DNA of 64,000 nucleotides. Origin: Melanocharis versteri. Lineage: Eukaryota > Chordata > Aves > Passeriformes > Melanocharitidae. Below, one piece after another: positions 24,701 through 38,195 of the stretch (the first letter of the stretch is position 1; each line of letters begins with the position of its first letter). The notes under the pieces were generated by a model. It did no database searches, had not been told where the DNA came from, and saw nothing but the letters and a program-made list of their open reading frames with translations. Where the stretch lies: the NCBI GenBank assembly GCA_013397845.1, contig VZTG01004587.1:68887-132886 (forward strand). The letters are read 5' to 3'. A program made the position numbers and the translations under genes.

Positions 24701-27069
24701 AAGGCAGTAATTAACTCTTTGAAGACTCATCCCAAACCCTGCTTTATTACTCAATCCTCAGAGGCAGCTATGTAATCTCATTGTGATTTTAAAGAATATC
24801 TTTCCAGAATAATTATTTTCCTTGATTAAAAAAAAAAAAAATAGAAGTTCCAAGTCCTGGTTCTGCCTTGGAGTGTGCATTAGTGATGTTAGACATGCTG
24901 TAAAGATTTCAGAGCACGAAACATGATATGCTGCAATACTTTTGCTGAGCAGATGCCTTAAGGAGGTCATTCAACATGCCAGGCTCTAAATGCTATTTGG
25001 GAGTGAGAAAACATTATTTTCCCACTTCAACTAGACTTTCGCTTCCCTGTCATGTGGAAATAACCTTTTGTGCTCAGCACTATTATTAATTTATTAGCCT
25101 TTTGAATGTCTAAATGTTTTGCAGTCTATGGACAACATCAAAGTGCTGGCTGAGGGACAGGGCAGCACAAACACACGGTGTGTGCACCCAAATCCATGGA
25201 TGTGTGCTTCAAAGAGCAGACCTGGTGCAAGAACACGTCTGCCTATACATTTTTGACAGCGAGAGCAGCCAATTTCTCAGGCACAAACCCCCAAGGAGTA
25301 TATTTATGTTATAATTAAATGTCAAACCTTGTGAGTGATGACTACGTAAAAAAGCGCTAAGTATATATTTCTATAGAAATCAATTAAAGGAGACAATGAT
25401 TTTCTTTCCATTTAGGTTTCGTGACGCCAGCACAAGCTGCTGCAGCACAGAGCAGCTGTCAGCCCAGTCTCACTGCCTGAGCAATTGCTTTCTGTTCACC
25501 TGATGGAACTGCCCTGCATGGCACCGATTTTCCTCAGGGATGAACTCACCGCCAAACGCTTCTGTGGTTCCCAACAGGGAATCACGTATCCTTCCAGCAG
25601 ACAGGAGGTTTGAAACAATCCCCTGAATAACTTTATGTAACAGGACTTGGATTGTGTCCCTGGTGTTGAATGTAGCATGATCTATTTCGTGCCCAGGAAC
25701 AAAACACAGAATTTCTGCAAAGCAGGCTCTGGTCAGCACATCTGGCTGCAAAGCCAGGCTGCTCCCAAAACAGTTATTGACTGAAACTGCAGCAAAGGGG
25801 TGGAGTTCATCTGATCTACCCGAGGTATTTAAAAGTTACTGATTATGGACTCTGTGAAAATCAAAAGGGGATGGTTTTCCCATCCTAGATTGGGCATCGA
25901 AGAGGGGCCAGATGATTTCCTCGGAGAGGAACCATCCCTCATGGGCTGTGGAGGTGATCGGTGACTACTCTGGACATCATCACTCAATTTTTAATGAAAT
26001 TAACTCCACTCTGCACGTCCCACATTGACACGACCCCTCTATGACTCTTCATCCACTCTCACGTACTGCCCACATGTTCCCCCAAACAGCATTTCCTTTC
26101 CTTCTGCAAAACCTAACGTTTCTTTAGGAATGCTCTTCCTTCTCACAGGGAGTCACTGCCCCCATGGCAAAGTCCATGTACCTGACACCGAGCTAAACAG
26201 CAGGTATCTCTACTGGGAACTTGAGTTCCATGAATTTTTCCACCTGGGTGATTCCCTAGGCCAAGGCCCTGCAGAAAACCAATCTTCCTTAAAAAAGGTG
26301 TGCGAGAGAGAAGAAATTCTGTGACAGCTCAGCCAGGAGGCTACTCCCCATATGCATCCCTGGTCTGCAGAGCTGAACTCCAGCACACTGCCCTGTCAGG
26401 AATAGACACGTCCATGTTTTTCTCAGGAAGCCAGCTGGAGTGACAGGTTCACGGTTTTAAGAAGGAAAGAACACATTTTGGTACAATGTACGTGGCATTA
26501 TCTTGTCCCATGAAATCACCATCAGCAATGCCTGAGCAGAGTTGTCATCGCAGGGGTTTAGCTGGTGAGGGGGCAAGGGGGGGATGCTGGAGTCAAGGCT
26601 TGGAGCACTTCTTATCAACAGAGAAGTGATAAGCTAGAAACCACGAGCCAGCTTTCAAGCCCCAAAGCCCTCCTTCAGGTCTGAAGTGGAGTTAACAACC
26701 TTCCAGTCAGAGGTAAGCTGACAAGCTGGAACCAAACCTGATTATAACTCAGCTTTTCAGGCTCCAGCACAGACAGAGGGGCACTGTAATCCCATTGCAT
26801 CTGCTTCTTGCCGTGGGTATTTTGTGCCATACTTGGGGTATTAATGAGCACAAGCGATGCACAAAAATTGAAACCTCCCCTGAAAGCAGCTCCACTGGCT
26901 AGAGAGAAACTAGACTTAAAAAAGTAAAATTCTAGTTGTGTTGAACTGTTACTGCAGAGGCTGAAATTGTCTTGTGAAATACTGAGGTACAGATGCCCAA
27001 AGGTACAGCTGCAGAAAAACGTGTTTCAACAGCTAGAGGATCACAGCTAATGCTCAGTAATCTATAAAT

Positions 27070-27097
27070 CATTGTTATGAGATTTCTCTATGCAAAT
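27070..27097 (+). promoter_or_regulatory. Candidate SOX/POU composite site
   Basis: CATTGTT (27070-27076) is a SOX core and ATGCAAAT (27090-27097) a perfect octamer, 13 bp apart, within a GC-poor unique stretch about 740 bp past the donor of the 27834-28030 exon. This is a motif match only. Confidence 0.25.
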
Positions 27098-27833
27098 GAA
27101 ATTTATATAACCCTCATCAGTTGTAAAAAAAAATCATAAAGATGAATTTTTGCTGCCGCAATGTGAATTAAAGGATCCCTTAACCTGTTTTCAAGATATG
27201 TCTTTATAGCTAATTAATTTTTAGATGGAGTGTTCTTTGAAAGAACTAATGGATAGTGAGCATTGCTGATTGATTATAAAATGAGCAGGAGGGTTTAAGA
27301 AGTGAGCTGTGAATGTAAAATCACTACCCAGCTTTATTAACCTTGCCATATTAAAATTCTGGACTATGCAACTGTGAGAAGTAGGTATTAATACAGTACC
27401 TTTGACGAGTGTATTTTATTTATTTAACATCTTAGTTGGTCTCTGCCATGGAGATCCATCAGACTATCCTCTGAACTGTGTCTGAGACTTCAACTTTGAG
27501 GAATCCAGAATCTGGATTCTATAAAATAGAGCTTTATACATTTATGCCATGGGGTGGAAAAACACCAACAAAATGAAAACCAGCAACTATGAAGAAAAGG
27601 AAAAGAAATGCAATTCATATGTCATCCTGCTAGGACTGCTCTCCAGAGCTGCAAATCTACAGGTAACTTTTATTGAGCCATCAGTACAAACAGTGACAGC
27701 ATTTATCGAAAGGCCACTCAATCTGCGATGACCTGAAAACATCAGGAGGAAATGGGGGGCTGTTAAACACTGCAAGCACCTGCAGGAGTGTGCAGTCTCC
27801 TGGCGAGAGAAAAGTGGAAAATAAAGAGCTTAC

Positions 27834-28030
27834 CCGCTTCCTCAGATTGCAGGTGAGCGTGAGGTTCCTTGAGAAGGAGTTTGCAAAAGCAGTGTAAAAG
27901 TCCAGCACTTTGAGCAAGGCTTCTCGCTTAATTATATGCAGATCGCAGTAGGTCAGAGCCCGTACGTTGGCACATGCATGGGCCAGGCTGGTCTCCTTCC
28001 AGAAGATATCACCAAACACGTCACCTTTAC
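27834..28030 (-). CDS. KCNH5: KCNH5 exon: CNBHD end and intrinsic-ligand position
   Basis: This 197-bp exon supplies two bases finishing the split glycine codon and 65 codons, KGDVFGDIFWKETSLAHACA to NLTLTCNLRKR, ending in phase 0. The acceptor is TTTTTCAG|GTAAAG and the donor CGG|GTAAGC, a good site. It holds the last beta strands, the cassette that would bind phosphate in a true cyclic-nucleotide channel, and the terminal helices. The cassette has FGDIFW in place of FGE and no arginine in the usual PRxA position, consistent with a domain that does not bind cAMP. CNL near the end sits where KCNH1 has YNL, the intrinsic-ligand motif occupying the pocket. The basic LRKR that follows is close to the membrane-proximal calmodulin site described in EAG1. 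I recall T, not S, in human KETTLAH; here it is KETSLAH, a conservative change. Confidence 0.98.
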
Positions 28031-30596
28031 CTGAAAAACAGCGGGGCAGGTTCGTTAAAAGGTAATGCTTAGGCAGAGTTTCTCAGCACATAGATGGTTT
28101 TTTCACAACCTGTCTTACGCTCCCAATTATCCCAACGCAAGCTCCCAACCATGAAAACTAACAAGGGTAAAAGTTTTAAGATTAGCTGAGGTACTTGAGC
28201 ATCCTCAGCAGTAGCCCCAGGTTTTTAAAGTATTTATAGATTGCTCTGTGAAGTGTCACAAAGCGTAAGAGCCAGATTGTAAAGGTCTCCTTGTAGCTGA
28301 AGATACAAGTAATGGATTTTTCAAAGGCTACCAAATATAATGAGCACTTGACTAATGTTCAGGTGATTGAATATTTCAAGGTGTCTGTTCCCAAGTGATT
28401 TAGGAGTCCTGCTCTTATAAAAACCCTCTGACATCTAGGTTCCTTCATCCCCATGACTCTACAGTGAGGTGCAGGAGCCAGCTTCCAAGGCACAAGGACT
28501 ACATTTTAAAGGATGTTTTAACATTTTTAATTCAGTGTCAGTGGTAATACTCCTTCTGGAAAACCCACCAAAAGCCTCACTGAGACTTTTCACGTTTAAA
28601 TAACCACTTCTAAATCTTAAACACATCTAAAAGTACAGTTCTAAACCCAAATTGATCTGTTTAAGTAGAGGCTTAGGCTTAAGTCTGTATTTCAATGTTT
28701 GCTGAGTAAGAGGGGGTTTGACACCTCAGACACCTACACATATAAATACCTTCAACCAAAGGGGAAAATTACACCTGAAGGCTACTTCTGCACTGGCAGG
28801 CAGTGTAGCAGAACAGCTGATTGAGGACTTGGGACTAGATGTAGTTCAGTGCCACGGAGAGAAGAGCTCCAGGCGCTGGGAGTGCTCTGACATAGCCCAG
28901 TTTTCTTTGCTCTGCAAGGAATCCACACCCCCACACCTGTGCTAGACACCCAAGCAGGAGAAGAGGATGAGGACACCAGATTCCAAATCACACTTCTGAC
29001 CCAACCAGAACCCCAGCATGGGTGCAGACTGGAGATATGCTTTTAGGTTTGGACCCTCTGTTCTGAGAAGAAGCAACAGAAAACACATTGAAACATTCAA
29101 AAGCTGCCTCCTGCTGCCTGGCCATGGGCTGGGCAAGGGCCACAGTGTCTGGTTTGTGGCTGACACCTCAAATCCTGAAGCAGAAACCATGGTGCAAAGG
29201 GTATTTTTTGTTTCAGACGCTCAGAGATACCCCAGCTCTTTATTTTAGCAGTTATTACAAGGGAACTCAAATCAGTCAGTCAGTGGCTATTGATTGCAGG
29301 CACCTCAAGCAGCCCCTTGGCGAAGGTTAGGGATGTTTTAGTTTTGGCATAAAAAAGGTAATGCATTTTCATATTTCCTCTTTTAAGAACTTTTAACATT
29401 TTGCTCCACTCTATTTTGGAAACACAGACCAGAGGGGTAATTTATCCAACCTTATTACTTTTGGGGGTCAGAGGCTCTACTTCTCTATTTCCATTTCTGC
29501 TTTTGGTATTGCATCCAGTAAAACATATCTAATATTTCTCAGGCAGAGTGAAATAAAATGTGTCAGTCCTTATCGTCCCTTCTCCGTTTTTATTTTCTAA
29601 CAAATGCCTCTATAACAGAATCATCCCTCAGAAAGGTTCTAACTGCATCTTATTGAGCTGCTTTTAATTCTACATATTTTTATGTAATTAAAATTAACTA
29701 CAATACATAACACAGCTGGTATAATTTATAAAACAAGGTGCTTTAAAATGTTTTCCTTAATACAGAGCATTTTCTAGTAACATTATAATTTATCCAGTGT
29801 ACTGTTTTGAAATTACCTTTTGCAGCTAATTGTCCTTGTCTCTACTTAAGAGTTCAAAACCCAGTTTACAGACACAGTCAGCACAGTTACATAATTTATA
29901 GAAAAAAGACCATTTCTGAAATGCAGAAAATTGCTTAATGGATTTGCTTTCTGAGGTGGACACAGGACAGAGCTGAGCCCTGCTTTCAGTGCAGAGTGCA
30001 GTTAACAGACAGTGGTTTTACCACTGAAATGTGAGCAACCCACTTGTTCTCTTTTCAAATTTAGGCTAATATGTAGTTAATTTAACCAAGAGGTTGAAAG
30101 CAGTGGATGCTCACCCCAAAACTCAGCACAACGGTGTGTTAGAGAATTTGTACACAAACCATGGATAAATGAAACCAATATTCATAAGCTTGAGAAGATC
30201 TTCTCATTGTCTTCACTTCAGTGTGGCAGGGAACTGCACTGGTTGGGACTTAAAGGCTGGGACAAGATGAACTGAACTTATTCACTCTTCCATGAGCCAT
30301 CACTCACTGGATTTGAAGGGTGAAACTCTAAACTCCTCTTACATTGGGGTTTATACTCTTCAGAAAGTACAAAATCTTGGAAGCCTTTAAGGGTTCTTGA
30401 ATTTGACATTTCCCACACACACTTCTGAGCTTGTTTGCTGGCTATAAATGTGCTAAGGAACGTACAGAATGAAAACAAAACCCACCAGATTCTCCAAAAC
30501 AACGCGTCTTTTTTCATAAATACAGAGATTAATGTACTATACTTTATCCCTATTAACTGTAGTTCACTGTGCAGAGAGAGGTAATTATTCACTCAG

Positions 30597-30772
30597 GACA
30601 AGATCAGATGTTAGGAAAAAAATTCTTTACTCAGCGGGTGGTGAGGCACTGAACAGGATTCTCAGAGAAGCTCTGGATGCCCCACCCCTGAAATGTTCAA
30701 GGCCAGGCTGGATGGGGCTTTGAGCAACCTGGTCTAATGTAAGGTGTCTCAACCCACTCGATGATTCTGAGG
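30597..30772 (+). repeat. CR1 LINE 3' fragment
   Basis: GTTAGGAAAAAAATTCTTTA, AGAGAAGCTCTGGATGCCCC, TTCAAGGCCAGGCTGGATGG, TTTGAGCAACCTGGTCTAAT and the end CGATGATTCTGAGG follow the CR1 3' order. It is related to the 884-1129 copy (shared GGGGCTNTGAGCAACCTGG block). Confidence 0.9.
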
Positions 30773-31185
30773 TTAATTTTAAACATTGCAACTAAATAAA
30801 AACACAATTTTCAGGGTTGCAAAACAGAAAATGTAACTGGCATGGTCTGACACAGCTACCCAGAGACACAAAAAAGTATTTTTCACTTGCAGGGGATGTT
30901 CAGAGCACTGGGGAAAGTGCTGCTGGGGCTGAGCCGGGTATGCAGAGGTGCTGATGCAGCCTGCATAATTTCCAAAACTTCTCTCTGGAGATTTACTGAG
31001 GCCTCAGCACAATTCCCTCCCAAATCTGCACTGTCCTGAGTCCGGAGCTGTCTTAATGCTTCTCGTGAATGGAGGTGAAGCTCTGGGAAACTTTCCTGCT
31101 CCTGCTCTCACAGTGCCCCAAGCATCACTGGAAGAAGGAATGCTGTAAATTAGACTGGGAACTACTTGCACACATTTTACACATC

Positions 31186-31300
31186 AGAGAATCATAAAAT
31201 CCTTTGGGTTGGAGAAGACCTCTTAGATCATCAAGTCCAACCATTAACCCAGCAATGCCAAATCCACTACTACATAATGGCCCAAAGTGCCACATCTGTA
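31186..31300 (-). repeat. CR1 LINE 3' end
   Basis: AGAGAATCATAAAATCCTTT, GGGTTGGAGAAGACCTCTTA, GATCATCAAGTCCAACCATT and AAAGTGCCACATCTG form the reverse complement of a CR1 3' end. A further short GAATGATGGAATCATTGGGC stretch at 31301-31330 looks like a second CR1 tip. Confidence 0.9.
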
Positions 31301-34300
31301 GAATGATGGAATCATTGGGCTGGACAACACAACTAAGATAAAAATTCAGATTTTGCAACTGAAAGGAGGATGGACAACAAGAGGACACGTGAAGGGTGTT
31401 GGTGGCAGGCAAGCTTTTTGCTGAAATAGCTATGCTGCTATAATTTTAAATAGTGTACTATCTATATATGCATGTCTGTACATAAAATACACAGATATAT
31501 TCATGCATATTCACATAAATCTATTTAGGAGTAATCACATGGTATGCAGCTGTATAATAGGTCAGGATATTTCTATGCACTGTTCTATGTTCTATACTCT
31601 GATAACCCTGCCAAACAGATCTGGGGGGACAGATGTTCTCTGCAGCCTTACACCATGGACTGACCTGCCAATTTGTCAGACAGGAGTTCATGCCTGGACC
31701 TTTCAGGCAGAAAAATTCTTAAGGGCTTTATGGAACCCCCCCAGGAGCTTGCAGATGGAATGAAAAAGTGCTTGAACTCAGAAACATCCCTTTTAAACAT
31801 CATCTCAAAACCCACACGTGTATTTATGTAAAGACAAAATTTATCCTTCTTCAGATGGGGACAGAAACTGAGCTAATAAATATCCTAGCAGACATAAGAG
31901 CTTGATGGATCCTTTGGAAGAAAGTTTAGGCACGCAGTTAAAGAATAAATTCTTGGTGGGAAATAGCGCTGGGTAAAAACACATAAAGGGGACTGAGAGC
32001 TCTTAAGGAGGTGTTTTTCTGTGCAGTCTTAACTAATAGACCAGCCACCCGTTAACCATTTTAAAATATCTCCAAAGCCTCATCAGTCACACTAGCACGA
32101 GCCAGACATGATGAATGATGTTGGCTTTCCACCATGACGCGCTCAAATCTTACGTTGCTTATGAAAAGCAAGGGCTGATGTTGTTTGAGGATCAGTAAAA
32201 CTGTATCACGGAGAGAAAATGTTCATCCAATCAGCTCAAGTGCCAATAACCATGAAATGATGACAGCATGCACACAAGTGGAGGTCATAATTACATATAC
32301 TGGTGTCGATATTCACACAAATTCATATTTCTATGTCTCTGCAGTGAAACCTCTTGCTGCAGGACAGATGTGTCCCAAACTGATGTAGAAACCCAATGAG
32401 GAGGGAGTGAAGCAGCTCCTGTCACCCAGAGCAGCCCCATGATGGGTCAGTGAGTTCTGCATCTCCTTCCCATGGCACACTGGGACTGGTTGCACAGGTT
32501 TACAAAACGATGGGATATGTTCATGGAATAAAATCCATCCATGGCTACTAAACACAAAAGATCACTAAGCAGAGTAGAAATCCACCTTGACAGTACTGCA
32601 CGTGAACATGTGAAAGGGCAGAACGACAGGAGAAAACAGTGTTTCCAGCCTCTGAAGCATTGTCAAAACATTCAGTAAAGCAGCAACGACAAGAGACTGT
32701 GCCAAAACCCAGGTCCGTGATGGCAAAGGTACTTTGCATTATTTAACACGGTGCAACCCTTCCCCATCTGCACCTGGAAACACAAAGGAATTGACCTTTC
32801 TTCCAGCATTCAGGACTGCTGCAAGCAGAGCCCAAGGTCCAGGAAGATTTCTCCCCCTACCTCTCATTTTTAGTGCAAGTATCATAGTGCCTCACATATT
32901 TCTAGAAGCCCCAGCTCCTGGAGACAGGTTATTTCCATTTTTTTTTATATACAGAAATAGGTTTCTATCCTTCCTGACGAGGAAATAAACCTGAAAGCAT
33001 GACCATTCCTACCACCTTGAAAATTTGTAAGGTAAATCAGATTGCCTCAAACTGTTAGTCTGATTTAAAAGAACTATATCACACGATTTTAAAATAATTT
33101 TCCTATTCTCGTGCTGGCAAGACTTTCGAGTTTTGGCAGTGAGGCATGCAGGTCTAATTCAAAAACATATCAATTCAGAGAAAGGAATCTTTCTGACTCT
33201 GGAGGCTGTGGATCAAATCTGTAACACACTAGCTGGCACTAAATTAAGATTGATGTTTCTTATCATAATTAACCATCATGCAGAGAGAGACACAAAAATA
33301 CATTAAATTTACAAAATAATGTGAAAAATTCAGGTTTGTCAGTAAGAACTAATTACACTTTTGAACAAGTATCAGTAGGACTAAGTCTTACATGGTACTG
33401 CAGATGTCAATCCAGACCTGCAAGATCTGACTGATTCCAAGGCACTTAAGAAGAACTGCACAGTGCAGAGCAGCACGTCACACTCACTCTCAGACCAGAA
33501 ACCCTTCAAGTATTTTGCAAAATACTTTGAGATTCAGCACTAAAAACCCAGCCTAAATCACATTAATTATTTCAGTTCTGCTAGCTGAAAAAACCCAACC
33601 CTTTCCTCTATGAATCATTTTCCTCTTAGTTAATTTAGAGCTTTAACTCATTGGAACACGGGGGATTTTTCCTATAGATGAAATAGGACACAGCCTGTTC
33701 TGTAAATTGCTACCAGGTGCATGTTACTAACCTGGGGAAATGTTCACAATTAGTCTGCCTTGGTTGACTTCACATGGGAAACAACACAGAAGTTCAGTAT
33801 AAATTAACAAGAGCTGATTTGACACGGGGGCCAATTCTGCCACCTCCATTCCACTTGAGAAGAAACCCAAGCTGCAACTAAACTAATTAAAATCAGGGAA
33901 TTAGCCACTAATCCTGTGAGATGGAACTGGACTAACAGGTTTTCATATCACAAAGTGCATCACATCCAGTCAGTCTTGTCCTGCACAAAGCACATGCCCA
34001 GCTGCCTAGGCATGGAAATTCAGAGTGCTGATGCATGCATACCAAATGTCATCTTGCTAATGCCCATGGATGAGAGCCATGGAGCTCCTGGGCCTCCTGC
34101 TCACCCAAATGAGAGCTGCTACTTGCTCTTCCTCTAAAGAACTTTTCTCTGTGTGATTTGGTGGGAGACTCAGCCTTTTGACCTCCAAACACAAGTAGCA
34201 TTAAGAGCAGAAAAAGACTCATCCCTATTTTCAGCTGCCATACCAAACCCAAGAAGACACTTACTTTGCTCTACTCCTCTGATACTGCATCATATCCCCT

Positions 34301-37300
34301 TCTCAGATAAAACATTTGGAAATAATTAATGAACCAGACCTTTAATGAGGTCTGGTTTGTCTAATAACAATAAACAACAGGTTGTTCTGGAATTATATGC
34401 AGAACATGCTGAGAATTAATATGCAACACATAAAGACAAATAACTGAATGCTATGGGATCAAGACCCTAAGTGTGGCTGAAACATGAACAATTAAATTTA
34501 TATTCATTCTGGCTTGACTACCATGCTGAGTTCACTCAGCAGCAACCCCCACCAGGATTTCACTGCTCAATATATTTTTATCGCTATGCAGGTTGAGCAA
34601 TATTTTTGATCAATTCCTACAATCAACATCTGAACGCAGTGGGCCATTATTTTTCTGCTGAAAAAACAACTTCTTTAAGCCTTGTGGATCAATATGCCCA
34701 GTTTAAGTTACTGCACAACTTAGCCAGCCAGCTGTGCAAATAGCAGGAGCTGGAAAGCAACTTCCAGAGCCACTTGGTTGGCGTTGCCACTGATGTGTAA
34801 CTCCTCATCAGGAGCAAATTCAGGGTAATTGCAGCAGGGTGAATTATGAGCTGCCCTCTGGTAGCTGATGCCTCTTTTCATTAGCCTGGGGACTCCAAAC
34901 CCCTGGTCCTCCCCGAGATCCTTTGCTGACAACACCTCCCTGCGCAGAGCAGTGGCAGTTAAATTGTTTACTCCTGCTTGAGACGATGGAAAATTACTGA
35001 CGTGCCTTCTCAGGGTCACCTCGCTTGCTGGGAAGGTTTTGATAATTAGAGACAAGACTGTTTGCCCTTCTCCATTCTCCTGGCAACTGCAGATGAGTTA
35101 TGTTAAAACGACCGTGTCTCCTTCTCCCCAGTGGAGCAGCATCCCAGCTCTGCACGTGGAGTGCTCCCTGCCACAGCCAGGACCTGCAAAAGGCGGGACA
35201 CTGCCCTCGAGAAGGGGAGGTAACTAATGAGGGGATCACAATGGGGCACCTGGATATCTCCATTAATGAGTCCTAAAAACTGCAGGTCCACAGTTGGAGC
35301 CATTCTCTTACTGTTAGTGTTTCTGTAGTGCTGATTACTGCAGCGGCTGGGCATTTAATTATCCACAAATGAGAACAAAATCAAACCGGGGGGGATCAAA
35401 ATGTCACAGTGCTGCAAGTTGCCCTGTCAATCACCAGGCTCCACCTGATTTCAAGCACAGGAAACACCAAAGCTGGGGCTGTTGAGGCAGGAGAAAGGCT
35501 GCTGAATGAAAGGATGGCTGTCCCATGAAGATGGAAAAAAAAATAGCACCTGGATGGGATGCCAAGTGTCCTGAGGACACTGTTCCTGCAGGCAGGGATG
35601 CTGGATGTGCCAACCCACCATGGCTGTGAGGCAAGGGAACATGATAAGGGAAGATGGACAAAGGGAAAAATTAGGAAGATCGTGGAGTGACTCATGCCAG
35701 GACCTGAGGGAGGATGAAGCCCTGCACTTTGGATGGAAGCATGAACATAAGAGATAGGACATGATGGTTCTTAACCTGTTTTAATGTCCCTACCTGACTC
35801 ACTTTCCTAGGATATTCCACATTTAAAAATACATCAAACCATCCATCTGCAGGTGAGCATGGTTGAAAAAGAAACAAAACATCCCTTCTCCCTCTCTCTT
35901 TCTTTAAGCAAGGCAAATAACACACTACTGTATTAAACCACACTGCACTTTTATTTCCTCTGCCAGGAGCAGAGGCTGCAGACAGCATGTCCTGTTCATT
36001 CCTGCTCTCATAGAGGAAATTAATGAGGACAAGTTTCCAAAGGATACTTATTGCATTTCCTGTACTCTAGGTCACTGCTGGGGGATGGAGAGGATGGACA
36101 GACTGGCAGCACAACCCTGTGAGTTGACTTTCCCTGGGAAAACCAGTGTGGCAGCAGATGCTTGGAGCATTCAAAGCAGGTACTGAGGTTTTCCCATTAG
36201 TTAGTTTTTCTAAACCTGGCCTCCCCCTTGGGCAGATTTATGTTCCTTGTTCTTGAACTTCTCAAGGCAGAAGAGATCAATAAAAATTATGTTTTTCATT
36301 GTCTGATCTGCAGTTGCTGTTTCAGGTGCCACAGTTGCCACTAAAAATGTGTTTGCAACTACATCTGGGAGAGATTTTCTTCCACAAGTGAATTTTTAGG
36401 ACACAACATCCCGTAATTACTCACTTCGCTATTCTGCTAAATAATCTATCAGAGCATGAAAAAACTCTTCAGTGTGTTCTAGGACCAGAGGAAGCAGTTT
36501 CTCTTGCTTTAAGTTACATTTACACGTTCTGCCAATCCCTGTAGTACATGACAAACACAGCTCTGAGTCATGGAAGAATCGAAGGCACTTTTGGTAATTA
36601 AAGGTAATTCACTTTAACCAGATATGGTTAAAAGTCTCTCTGGTCAAATGGGGATTAACATAGATACTAGATTTAATACATCTAAAAGGTAGAAACAAAA
36701 AGTTCTTACTGTCTTGTCTTTCCAAACACACAATATTCATTAACAAATGCAATCAAGTTTGCGTGTAATCCATTTAGTGATAGCTCTTAGTTCAGTAAAT
36801 TACATACTTATTGTTTTCATTGTAAAAACCATTTATTTGTTTAAACACTGCTACTTCCTCTTAAGCCTTTTGTTTTTTAAATAATTGTAAGCAAATATAA
36901 GATATCATAACTGAGATGAATTATAAAAATGAAATGGTCCAGTGAGCTGGAATACAAGGAATAATTTCCTATGGAAATTGTTGATTTAGGAGCTTTCATC
37001 GTAATGACTTCATATCTGAGTATGGAAACAGATTCATTCTTACATTAAGTCTTTCTTTTTCATAACTTCAGTGTACACTAGAATACAGAAAGGTGCAGCA
37101 GGTATTTCCGAAGAGCATGGATGTGCATTTTCCTGAGCTCATACTCCAGCTGGGAGAATCCAAGTGATGCCCTGGGGGAGCTGTTCCCATGCAGCCCCAT
37201 CCACACACTGCCCAATCCCACCCCAGCCCCAGGCACACACACACACGTTTTCAGGGAAACACGCCAGGAGCCCCCTGGAGCCACCCTTAGAGGGAAGGAG

Positions 37301-38195
37301 CAGCACAGTAGGGTCTGACAGGTGCCCTAGGACCAGGAACCCACTGGATTTGCCCTCAGGGAGTGACAGCTCCAGCTCAAGAGAAGGCAAATATTCAACA
37401 GGACAGGAGTTCTACAATAAATGGGTCTATTTTAAACAGGAAAGACAGGTTCTGGGTAGTTTTTCTGCAGAGCCACCAGTTTTTCCTCCACATGGTTCTG
37501 CCTCTGAGGACAATTCCTGCCTCCACATTGGTGCTGACCACTCAGTCCCACCATGTGCCACACCTTTCCCAATCCCATCCAAGCTAACCAGGGTCTGCAC
37601 TGGGCTCTTTCCCAAAACCAGAGAGCACAGTGGGGTGACAGGGGGATTAACCTGGAGCTCCCCCGTTACTCAGACTTGTCATGACTGTGGTTTGATATGT
37701 AGTGTAACCCCATCCCTTCGCAAAGTCAGATCAGACTCTTTATTTTCTGTAAAGCCAGTTCGCTACAAGCAAAAATTTTGCTTCTTTGCAGAGACTGTTT
37801 GCAGGTGTTATTCTGGGCTAGAACACAGACAAATGAAAATCCCAGTGCGAAGGTTAATGTGGAAATCCTCTGGAGGGAGTAAAATAAAGCAATGTGCATT
37901 TCCTCCAGCAGGCTGTTTAAAAGATGTCAGGCACACAGATGTCATTCCGTCCTGCTCAGAGACACCGTAGCCGTGACCAGTGAGCCATACTGGGCAGAAA
38001 GAGCACTCCCAGTGGCACAAAAGATGAAGGATTTGCTTCTAGAGGAGGATCTCTGGAGACACAGTATCTCCATCTTATGACAACTCCTAGCCTCCCGTAG
38101 TCCCAGCTGATGTTAGGCAAGACTAGTTAATATTCAAACCTCAGCAAAAGGAAAACACGCACAAACCACAAGCACTCCAGCAGAGATCACAGTAC

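Larger units (their letters stand above)
1..27833 (-). other. KCNH5 intron downstream of the CNBHD exon (partial)
   Basis: I see no KCNH5 C-terminal exon here on the minus strand, although that exon should be several hundred codons long, so it lies left of the window. The tract holds CR1 fragments (884-1129, 4384-4440, 11905-12219, 14722-15348, 19985-21720), MIR/L2-like relics (7793-7895, 10432-10532), four single-N joins and one 735-N gap, and otherwise unique AT-rich DNA with some GC-richer islands. Reading frames of 60-295 codons occur on both strands but show no recognisable domain, and many cover repeats. Confidence 0.85.
28031..38195 (-). other. KCNH5 intron between the two CNBHD exons
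   Basis: 10,165 bp bounded by GTACTG (donor side, right end) and TTTTTCAG (acceptor side, left end). It holds a CR1 fragment in plus orientation (30597-30772) and a CR1 3' end in minus orientation (31186-31300). The rest is unique sequence. A 268-codon plus-strand frame at 37164-37970 has no recognisable domain and is probably chance. From 31331 to 52926 I see no CR1 at all. Confidence 0.9.

Noticed and set aside
27681..27833. Extension of the last KCNH5 exon frame beyond RKR to a stop at 27681
   Set aside because: The donor CGG|GTAAGC is strong and the expected next residues of the family (IIFRKISD) are absent, so this is intron.
1..27833. Search for the KCNH5 C-terminal exon
   Set aside because: No minus-strand frame of the expected several hundred codons, and no HPVRKLFQKF-like coding block, was found. 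The N gap is too small and duplicated to hide it.
37164..37970. 268-codon plus-strand frame opposite KCNH5
   Set aside because: No recognisable domain or conserved motif; Pro/Ser/Cys-rich composition typical of translated GC-rich intron. Nothing marks a promoter or splice sites.
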